Assembly (NCBI GenBank): GCA_032716605.1
Contig: CM064480.1
Span: 44,633,194 to 44,697,193 of the forward strand
Length of the DNA stretch: 64,000 nucleotides
DNA from: Paralithodes platypus
Taxonomy: Eukaryota > Arthropoda > Malacostraca > Decapoda > Lithodidae
Direction of reading: 5' to 3'
Part shown: piece by piece, positions 46,100 through 55,664 of the stretch
How positions within the stretch are numbered: position 1 is the first letter of the stretch
Layout: every line of letters starts with the position of its first letter
Position numbers and translations under genes: made by a program
Notes under the pieces: model-generated
Database searches by the model: none
Seen by the model: the letters and a program-made list of their open reading frames with translations, nothing else
What the model was told of the DNA's origin: nothing

Positions 46100-46595
46100 A
46101 TTTATACTATACTAGCAGGGGTACCCGGCGTTGCCCGGGTAATCACCATAATCACCATCACTACTACCACCACTACCACCACCACTACTACTACCATAAT
46201 CACCATCATCAAACAATCATCACAATACTACTACTACCATAAACACCGGCCTCGACCTCTCTGTGCCGGCGACCTCGATTTCGGCCGCTAAATGACCTCC
46301 GATTTTGGATCTGACCTCATCCCCCATTTTGTGGGGCTGCGAACAACTTTCGTTCCATACACCTTTTCGATCGGAGGCCTCCTTCTGCCCCAAATGGCAA
46401 TTTTTTTCAATTTAAACAAAAAACATAAATTTCGGCCTCGAAACGACCTCCGATCGTGGCCTCGCCCCCTCTATGACCTGACCCAGGTCAATTAACACCC
46501 ACATGCAAAGTTTCAGCTCCCCACGTCCAAAACTGCGGCCGCCTATTAAGAACACACACACACACACAGACAACCGAAAATATTTTATAGATGAC
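46100..46595 (+). mobile_element. RTE-type SINE or 3'-end-like repeat
   Basis: Starts ACTAGCAGGGGTACCCGGCG and TTGCCCGGGTA, a small hairpin found at the start of many arthropod SINE/RTE-derived repeats. It ends with AAAGTTTCAGCTC, then ACACACACACACACAGACAA and ATTTTATAGATGA. Inside are ACC/ATC trinucleotide repeats (46143-46245) and a duplicated phrase around CGACCTC(G/C)ATT...CGGCC. Short frames (46073-46291, 46292-46495) are not credible. Confidence 0.65.
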
Positions 46596-46739
46596 AACCA
46601 TTTTCATCAGGATCAGTCAAGCACCCATGGACCTACTGTAGTGCTCAAGTAATGGAGCAAGCATTTTTGTTAATGGGTAGAAATTGTGGCAGGATTCACC
46701 CAAGGTTTTAATACAGGTTCAAATGGAGGGGAAAGGTGG

Positions 46740-46766
46740 GAATGGAAGAGGTTTAGTGTACATAAT

Positions 46767-46809
<43 letters not shown>

Positions 46810-47450
46810 TAATGGAGGAGGGTTAGTGTACATAATGAGAGAGACAGAGAGTGAGGGGAGAGGTGGGAATGTTGGAGGGTTAGTGTACAAAATAAGAGAC
46901 AATGAGGAGAGAGATAGGAATGGAGGAGGGTTAGTGTACATAATGAGAGTGAGCGAGAGAGGTGGGAATGAAGGAATTTCAGTGTAGCCTACATAATAAG
47001 TGAGGAGAGAGTGGGAATGGAGGAGGGTTAGTGTACATAATGAGAGTGAGCGAGAGAGGTGGGAATGAAGGAATTTCAGTGTAGCCTACATAATAAGTGA
47101 GAGGGAGAGGTGGGAATGAAGGAGGGTTAGTGTACATAATGAGAGTGAGAGGGAGAGGTGGGAATGAAGGAATTTCAGTGTAGCCTACATAATAAGTGAG
47201 CGAGAGAGGTGGGAATGAAGGAGGGTTAGTGTACATAATGAGAGTGAGAGGGAGAGGTGGGAATGAAGGAATTTCAGTGTAGCCTACATAATAAGTGAGC
47301 GAGAGAGGTGGGAATGAAGGAGGGTTAGTGTACATAATGAGAGAGAGAGAGAGTGAGGGGAGAGGGAGTAATGGAGGAAGGTCAGTGTACATAATGAGAG
47401 AGAGACATATGTGTGAGGGGAGAGGTGGGGATCGAGCGAAAAGGGCATAG
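46740..47450. repeat. Higher-order purine-rich minisatellite
   Basis: Two alternating modules, GGAGGGTTAGTGTACATAAT followed by GAGAG(T)GAG, and GGAATTTCAGTGTAGCCTAC followed by ATAATAAG, are linked by GAGAGGTGGGAATGAAGGA. The pair repeats about every 105-120 bp. The 188-aa and other minus frames are artefacts. Confidence 0.93.
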
Positions 47451-47575
47451 TCGAGAATTGAGCGAACAAAGCATAGCGATATAAGTATATAAGTGATACA
47501 ATAACACAATGAAGGTGATTGAAAGAACTGAATGAACATAGACAAATTACTTTAAAGACATACACATATACATGC

Positions 47576-47577
<2 letters not shown>

Positions 47578-47652
<75 letters not shown>

Positions 47653-47781
47653 GGCTGGGAGGGGAGGCGATTGAGTGAAAAGGTCATAGAAATAAAAATA
47701 GTAAAATAAATGCGAAGTGGAGGCGATTGAAAGAACTGAATGAATACATCAAATTTACCTTACAGACATAAAAATATATTC

Positions 47782-47830
<49 letters not shown>

Positions 47831-47959
47831 GGCTGGGAGGGGAGGCGATTGAGTGAAAAGGTCATAGAAATAAAACTAGTAAAATAAATGCGAAGTGGAG
47901 GCGATTGAAAGAACTGAATGAATACATCAAATTTACCTTACAGACATAAAAATATATTC

Positions 47960-48020
<61 letters not shown>
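47578..48020. repeat. ~178-bp tandem duplication containing (GA)n
   Basis: Two near-identical units (47650-47827 and 47828-48005). Each reads GAGGCTGGGAGGGGAGGCGA, AAATGCGAAGTGGAGGCGAT, ACATAAAAATATATTCTGGA, then (GA)n. A further (GA)n precedes the first unit (47579-47649). Confidence 0.93.
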
Positions 48021-48023
<3 letters not shown>

Positions 48024-48099
48024 AGAAAGCGGAAAGGGGAGCGAATATTGTCGAATGAAGAATGGTACTGAAACGAAGCACAAACTGTTAACACGTAAA

Positions 48100-48163
<64 letters not shown>

Positions 48164-48174
48164 GAGAGAGACAT

Positions 48175-48210
<36 letters not shown>
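48100..48210. repeat. (GT)n and (GA)n microsatellites
   Basis: (GT)n 48102-48162, (GA)n 48178-48206. Confidence 0.97.
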
Positions 48211-48557
48211 TGGGTGAGAGAAAGAGAGATATGGTTGCAGTTATATTGAATATAACAATGCGAATGCATATAAAAGAAAACTACTGTTCACATTGTAAAA
48301 CATGTTTGCCTATGGATTGAGAAAGAGAAGAGAGTGAGATAGTTGTTGTTGTTGTTGTAGTTGTTGTTGTTGTTGTAGATTTATCGTATTCATCATTTTT
48401 GCTTCACAGTCCTTTGAGTTTTTCTTCTCTTCCTTTCTCTCTGTTTGTGCTCCCTATTTCCCTCCCTGTGTTTCTTCTAGTGTATGAACCAATACCTCTT
48501 TATGGATATCCCTTTATCCCCACCCACCCTTCACTATTGTTACCAACCTCATTTTTG

Positions 48558-48603
<46 letters not shown>

Positions 48604-48985
48604 GATATTTATCTATCTACATGTCTCTCAATCACGAAGAAACTTTGATCAATACGTAGAATAATTACTGTTTATTTAATAACAAATACATATTTGAATA
48701 AAGTGTAGTTATAATCACATTAAAGGTATTTGTGCTTGCAATATCATATTAGTAATGTTATGTAATTACTACAAACAAAACATTTTCAAAATTAGATTTG
48801 ATAATGTATTATGCATATACTGCTTATTAATTCAAAATAGTTATCCAATTCACCTCGCCAGCTTCCTGTTCTCATCAACCAAACAATACGTGTTCTATTC
48901 TATAATCAACTCTTTCGTATCACAACGGCAGACAATAATTGTAACCCTCAAATTGTTTACTTAGTATCCCCTTACATAGAAAACG
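48211..48985. repeat. (GTT)n, (CT)n and AT-rich sequence
   Basis: (GTT)n at 48343-48376, pyrimidine-rich DNA with (CT)n at 48560-48600, then unassigned AT-rich DNA. No gene. Confidence 0.75.
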
Positions 48986-50040
48986 TATACGTACCCCACT
49001 AGCAACTCAAGACACCACATAATCTATCAACTAACTTACCAACCAATCCATGTCAATCTACCATCCAATCCACCCACCATCCCGTAACCAACATACCCAC
49101 TAGGCAACCAGAAACCCACTCATTCAGTTGCTCACCAATCTGCTAACTAAATAACCATCAAGCCAGCCAACCAAATAGGAGCTCAACCAACTGATTACTT
49201 CAGTTAACCAACCAATAAAGTAACCCTCACCTACTAAACCACCCACCCAACAAACAAATTATTTACCCACCAACCCAACCAACCAACTAACAAACACACC
49301 CTTTACCCACCCACCAACCCAGCCAACAAATAAATCCTTTACCCACCAACCCAGCCAACAAACAACTAAACCCTTTACCCACCAATTCCACCACCAAACA
49401 AACTCATTACCCACCCACCCAACCAACCAACAAACAAACCCTTTACCCTCCCACCCAACCAACCAACAAACAAACACACCCTTCATTCACCCACCTAACC
49501 AATCACTAAACAAACCTTCTTCCCAATCAATCAATCAACCCACCAACCCATCAATCCACTTAATCTTCTCAATTGCCTATACAAACTAAACAATTAATCA
49601 ACCATTCAACTTTCCAATCGACCAACACCCCATGCAGGTAGCTCAACAACAAACTACGGATTGAATTCATCATCACCCATTCCAAACTCAATTACACTCG
49701 CCCAACAAACTTCCACTCAACCATACAACTAACCATCACATTCAACCACTCACACAACTAACCAATCAATAAGTTTGCTATAATTCAACCATAAAGCCAA
49801 CCACACAACCAACTACACAAACATCCAAATCACACCACCAACCAACCAATTTGCTAACTCACCGTACAACAAACAAGTCCACTAATTACCATATCAATCA
49901 AGCCAGCAAACCAACATACCTGCTACATTTATAGAACAACTTTCAGCCTTTTCATTATCAAACCACCAACCAACCACTCACTCAGCCCACTTACCTGCCA
50001 ACCACCAAGCAACCATATTTACCACCTACCCTAACAGGCT
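48986..50040. repeat. CCAA-rich low-complexity tract, left part
   Basis: Degenerate CCAACCAA/ACCCACC repeats on the plus strand, almost lacking G. Open frames rich in Val/Trp/Gly on the minus strand are artefacts. Confidence 0.9.
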
Positions 50041-50692
50041 GCACAGCTACTACACCTACAGATCACCTACATCAAGAAACCAAAGTCCTCAAAGTCAAAG
50101 ACCATCTGAACATGAGAGGCACTCAATTCCTGGCTGCAGCCTTCACAAACCAACACCACCCACTACACTACATGGCAACACACTCACAGACACCAAGATA
50201 TATCAAAACAACACCCAGCACACGGTATCACACACAAATACTGTCCTCTCTCCCTCCCTGCCCACCACAAACCAGCCTCCAGAAACACATCCATACTCAT
50301 ATATCTCTCTGCTCCATCCAATCACTTATAGACAACACACAGCTGCAGGCACGACCTCCCGAAATTCATCCTTCTGAATCCTCCCTTCCTAGCGAGGACA
50401 GAGTCCACCTGGCCAGGCTGAGATGCGGGCACCATCCAGCTCTTCTGAGCTATCAGAAGAGAGTGGATTACTCCGTCGTCGACACCTGCCCAGGATGTAA
50501 CACAGTACCCCATACCATTAAACACATCATAGAAAACTGCATTTCACACAATCACTTACGCCAACAACACAATCTATACACTCCTTGAGAGCTCTGTGGG
50601 AAAGACCGACCGTGGCCATGGCCTTCCTAAGGGACTCGGAGCTGTTCGGCCAGGCAGCTTAGGGAACGACAACAACAACAACAACAACCTAC
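50041..50692 (+). pseudogene. LINE 3' end with CCHC-like finger, frameshifted (family F)
   Basis: Frame 50112-50588 shows LARLRCGHHPALLSYQKRVD and a cysteine/histidine cluster CPGCNTVPHTIKHIIENC. This C-x2-C-...-H-x4-C pattern is typical of the C-terminus of I/Jockey-type LINE polyproteins. A frameshift near 50580 separates the real end, SLRALWERPTVAMAFLRDSE and LFGQAA, from the finger. It ends with a (CAA)n tail (50668-50689). Embedded in CCAA-rich DNA. Confidence 0.82.
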
Positions 50693-51767
50693 CCAATAAA
50701 CCTACCAATCATCAATGAATCAACCTATCACATATCCTACACAGCAAAACAACCAACCAACTAACCATCCAACCCCATGTCCACTCAACCAACCTATATA
50801 CCAAACTAGCAACCAACCAACCAACCTACCTACCTACCAAACTAGCAACCAGCAACCAGCAACCAATTGTCTGACTAACCAACCTACCCCCTCCACCCAA
50901 CCATCTAACCCACACACCCACCAAACCAGCGAACAACCCCCTCAGCAAACCAGCAACCAAACACCTGACTAACCAACCTACCCTCCACCCAACCTACACA
51001 CTAACCAAACCAGCAACCAACCAACCAACCCTCTTTCAGCAGACCATCAACCAACCGCCTGACTAACCAACCTAACCTCCACCCATCTAACCCACACACC
51101 CACCAAACCAGCAACCCCCCCCCCTTCTGCAGAGCAGCTACCAACCGTCTGACTAACCAACCAACCATTCACCCAAGCATCCAAACCACACACCCACAAA
51201 ACCACCAACCAACCCCCTGAGCAAACCAGCAACCACCTGTCTGACTAGCCAACCAACCCTCGACCCAAGCATCTAAACCACAAACTCACCAACCAACCAA
51301 CCAACCAACCAACCCTCTTTCAGCAGACCAACCAACCGTCTGACTAACCAACCAACCCTCCACCTAAGCATCCAAACCACACACTCACTAAACCACCAAC
51401 CAACCAACCAACCCCTTTACAGCAAACCAGCAACCAATAACCGTCTGATTAACCAATCTACCCTTCACCCAAGCATCCAACCCACACACCCACCAAACCA
51501 CCAACCAACCAACCAACCAACCCCTTCAGCAAACTAGCAACCAACCGCCTGACTAACCAACCTACCCCCTCCATCCAACCAGCTAACCCACACACTCGCC
51601 AAACCAGCAACCAACCAACCCACCCCTTCAGCAAACTAGTAACCAACCAACCCTTCACCCAAGCATCCAAACCACAAACCCACCAAACCACCAACCAACC
51701 AACCCACCCCCTTCAGCAAACCAGTAACCAACCGCCTGACTAACCAACCTACCCTTCACCCAAGCAT
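50693..51767. repeat. CCAA-rich tract, right part, with ~100-bp periodicity
   Basis: AACCAACCAACC runs are spaced by recurring phrases CTTTCAGCA(G/A)AC(C), ACCG(T/C)CTGACTAACCAACC, and CACCCAAGCATCCAAACCAC followed by ACACCCACC. This indicates a degenerate higher-order repeat. Confidence 0.9.
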
Positions 51768-52310
51768 TTTTTTTTTTTTTTTTTTTTTCTATGTGATTAA
51801 GGGAGGCAAACGGTATAACTGCCTATAGCGAGTGCCCCCCCCCCCCCCCATAGTTGAAAGAGTGACAGGGCCAAAATCAAGGGACGTTCGAGCCAAAATG
51901 CCTGGACACACGGAGTTTGAAGCAATTTAAGTCATAGGAAGAGGGAAAGACTGATTCTGGGAGAGAGTTCCAGAGCTCAGCTGTTGAGTAGAAGAAAGTT
52001 TGAGAGTAACGTTTCACTCTTGGGTTGGAGAGTTGCACAGAGTAGGGGTGGGATTGAGTTGCAAGACGGGTACCACGTGCCCTACGTAAAGGAGGTGGTA
52101 TGCTCTGGGATAGCTCTGAGGAACACTGATTATTATAGTAGCGATAGAATAGCGAGAGAGATGCAACATTGCGGCGGAGAGAGAGAGATTGCAGAGAGTT
52201 GGTGAGTGGACGGGAGTTAATGATACGAAAGGCCTTCCTTTCAACTTTGTCTAGGAGAGCGGTGTGAGAGGAACCTCCCCACACATGTGAACAATACTCA
52301 ATACAACCAT
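51768..52310 (-). pseudogene. LINE 3' end with poly-A tail (family A, best preserved)
   Basis: One minus frame reads CIEYCSHVWGGSSHTALLDK, then VERKAFRIINSRPLTNSLQS, SLSLRRNVASLSLFYRYYNN, SVQLSNPRVKRYSQTFFYST and ELWNSLPESVFPSSYDLN, ending SRHFGSNVP. No stop in that region. A run of 21 T on the plus strand (51768-51788) is the poly-A tail. 5'-truncated at about 52310 inside CCAA-rich DNA. Confidence 0.9.
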
Positions 52311-52514
52311 ACAACCCCCAAACCCACCCAACCAACCAACCAACCAACCAACGAAACCACCAAGCCACCAAGCCAACCCCCCAACCTTGACATCCTGCGT
52401 GGCGTTGAAAGGTAGTGATGCAGATATTAAACGTGTGGCTGCTGCAATATTCTAGCTGTGGTTGCAAAGTGTCCCATCATTATGGAAATGAACCCCAGAC
52501 CCCCCCCCCCCCCC
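52311..52514. repeat. CCAA repeats and poly-C run
   Basis: CCAACCAACC at 52317-52351 and a run of 14-16 C near 52499-52514; the rest unassigned. Confidence 0.85.
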
Positions 52515-53249
<735 letters not shown>

Positions 53250-53620
53250 TTAAGGAGAGGCAGACCGTTTTTTCTGGACCCCCTTCTCCCTAATGTTTAG
53301 CCCTACTAGTTTTGAGATTACAATACGTTCGGCCCATTAATTTGGCGATTTTAACACCTTTCGCCCCATTTTGTTGTCAATTTTAAGACCTTTCGTGCCA
53401 TTTAGGTGTCGATTATATCCTGGCGAGCGATAGCAAGCCTGCAATTTTAAGAAGAATCGGCCTTCGGCCGGAAAAATGTTCTACCGAAAAATGTACAAAT
53501 TTATCTTGAAGGGGGGTCTAGGGGGGGGTTTATAAGCTTGATGGAGGTCTAGGGAGGAATCTAAAAACATATATGAATAAATGAATTAATAGATCAAACA
53601 AACGGCCAGCCTCCCCTTAA
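53250..53620 (-). mobile_element. TTAAGGGG-family MITE, copy 6 (complete)
   Basis: TTAAGGAGAGGCAGACCGTT at the left, AACGGCCAGCCTCCCCTTAA at the right: inverted ends of ~20 bp bounded by TTAA. The most complete copy: CCTGGCGAGCGATAGCAAGC, CGGCCTTCGGCCGG, ACCGAAAAATGTACAAAT, GCTTGATGGAGGTCTAGGG. Confidence 0.93.
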
Positions 53621-53689
53621 GTTTATGAAGATATCCTACACGGAATCAAATCTTGTCTTTAATTCTGTATGTGCATTGCGTGGGTTCAT

Positions 53690-54050
53690 TCAGGGTTATA
53701 GAGATTTCATTTTAATTCTCGCCCAGCCAAACACGAGCTAATAAATGTTCATATACTCACAGCCGGACTCGAACCTCCGACATTCAGAACGAGTGTCCAA
53801 GCTTGGTTCCCGGACATCTCAACCAGTAGACCATTTCAACCAGTAGCTCTCAACCAGTGCCAAATCAACCAAGACCAACCAAACCAGTGCCAAAATATAG
53901 TACTAACCTAACCAAATTTAATCTAATCTAACTGTATTAGTGGATTTGGTACTGGTTGAGAGACACTGGTTGAAATGGCCAGTTGTCCGGTCACCTCCAA
54001 GCTTTGGTTGGGCGAGAATTAAAATTAAATCTCTATAACCCGAGTTGCGT
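53690..54050. repeat. Inverted pair of a tRNA-derived SINE
   Basis: The minus strand at 53755-53832 reads CTACTGGTTGAGATGTCCGG (A-box-like) and GGTTCGAGTCCGGC (B-box). The flanking GGGTTATAGAGATTTCATTT (53692) and its complement (about 54018-54040) show a second, inverted, decayed copy. The spacer has ACCAACCAAAC-rich text. Confidence 0.72.
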
Positions 54051-54282
54051 GGGGATTCTTGTAAAAATCCTTTTATGGTATCCTTGAATATGGATCTTGC
54101 GACTTGTGCATGAATTGAAATACATTCTCCAACTAGGATTTCCCTTCTCCTGAATTTATACTGTATATAGGAAAAAGATAAGATTCCTTTATCACGCCGT
54201 GGTGTAGTATATATATATAATTGCATAACTACAATTTCTGAGACTGCGAATCAAACGAGTTGCCTGTTTAAACTTTTTATTG

Positions 54283-54390
54283 TTAACCCTTTGACTCCTA
54301 CGTAATCTTGTGTAATGTAATAACATCGTCTAATGATAGTCAGAGTAAACTTTCTAAAACACACAAGTGACATCATACTGAAGGGGTTAA
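54283..54390. mobile_element. 108-bp TTAACCC-type MITE
   Basis: TTAACCCTTTGACTCCTACG at the left, ACTGAAGGGGTTAA at the right. Contains ATCGTCTAATGATAGTCAGA, a motif shared with 23733-23946. Confidence 0.78.
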
Positions 54391-55109
54391 ACGTCCGTTA
54401 ATCGGCTTCAATGAGATGACCTACTTTTCTCTCCCATTTACATTGAACACAGTATTCTTAAATCTGTATCTATCTATCTATCTATCTACAGTATCTATCT
54501 ATCGATCGATCTATCTATGAAGAGAAAGAGATAGGCTTTGTGTATAGTCGACGGTTTTATGAAGTCTTTTTCCTGTTATTTTATTTTGAATAAAAAGTAA
54601 ACGATGTTATTCAGTTTTGAAATACTCTCTAAGAATTGAGAGGGGTATTATCTATTTCAATTAACCTCCTGACTCCCACAATTTTGTCCTAAACTTAATA
54701 AAATCGTAATGAAGAAAAGCGTCATCGTGTACTAGCTCATCCGACATTGGGGGTTATTGTGGTGTTCCTTTATTTAATTAGTATTTATGGTTTTCATTGC
54801 CTTTGCCATTTTCGAGCAATTACAGTCAGTTTTTACAACATGCTTTCCCAGACCCCTTTTAAAACAAAAAAAGCAACCCCGACGCCCCTATAAAGCCATC
54901 TATACCGATGCCGTCCTTTTAACTATATTCTGGCTAGTATTAGACAATTTTATTCAGTTAAAAAGGAGCCTCCAGCAATTAACAACCTTCAAAAAAACTC
55001 ACTTAACCCGTTTTAATTACACAGATCCTTCTCAAACTGCACACAAGCATCTAAATACAGCAAGAATCAAAGGATTAAGATGTCGCCGGTACAGAAGGGG
55101 TAAATCTAA
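54391..55109. repeat. Unassigned sequence with (CTAT)n and decayed MITE text
   Basis: (CTAT)n near 54468-54520. Around 54930-54960 ATTCTGGCTAGTATTAGACA and ATTTTATTCAG repeats the TTAACCC-MITE core, so the 113-aa frame 54787-55128 lies over repeat sequence. Confidence 0.6.
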
Positions 55110-55178
55110 ACGTGTATATTTTTGGTAGAAAAATGTCTGGCCCGTTTTCTCCTAACTTACAGGCTCACTATAGTAGTC
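55110..55178 (+). mobile_element. TTAAGGGG-family MITE remnant, left of the nuclease transposon
   Basis: TTTTTGGTAGAAAAATGTCT, then CTTACAGGCTCACTATAGTA and GTCCAG, follows the family order up to the CGCTCGCCAGG block. The rest seems to continue right of the transposon at about 58797-58840 (AAAAATAGGCACCTGAATGT, GAAACGTCTTATAATC). Confidence 0.6.
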
Positions 55179-55201
55179 CAGTAAATCTAGCAATCATTTA
55201 A

Positions 55202-55515
55202 CTGGACCTAGAACAAATTGCAATAGAAGGTTTTTTGGCTTTAACTTGTTTATTAGGTCCCTCTGATGAACATATAAAAAGTCTCCAACTTTTGGACACT
55301 GGGAAAGTGGTTAATTTGCATAAATTCAAGATGGCTGCCGTCCAAAGCTTCAATTTACAGATAACTTTTTTCTGGTTGCTCCTAGACCCTATAAATGTAT
55401 TACAAACAACGTTTTTTGGCTTTAACTTGTTTATTAGGTCCCTCTGATGAACATATAAAAAGTCTCCAACTTTTGGACACCTGGAAAGTGGTTAATTTAC
55501 AGCCGAAAAACCTTA
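55202..55515 (+). repeat. Left terminal inverted repeat
   Basis: CTGGACCTAGAACAAATTGC to CAGCCGAAAAACCTTA. Contains two copies of the ~90-bp subterminal module (about 55231-55320 and 55412-55500). Confidence 0.92.
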
Positions 55516-55664
55516 CAGACAGGCTGAACTGTCTCTTTCACAAGGGGTGACACAGGCACTTTGTGCTTGTATGGGTTTTTTGACCTGTTGTCCCTCTTTT
55601 TTTATAAAAAAAAACAAAACAACCCGGGACGTAGTATGACGTCATTCAGAGCCAATTATGTAAT

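Noticed and set aside
46979..47565. 188-codon frame with PPSFPPL repeats
   Set aside because: A translation of the GA-rich higher-order minisatellite; frame shifts with the modules.
54787..55128. 113-codon frame
   Set aside because: Overlies decayed MITE sequence (TATTAGACAATTTTATTC core) and has no conserved motif.
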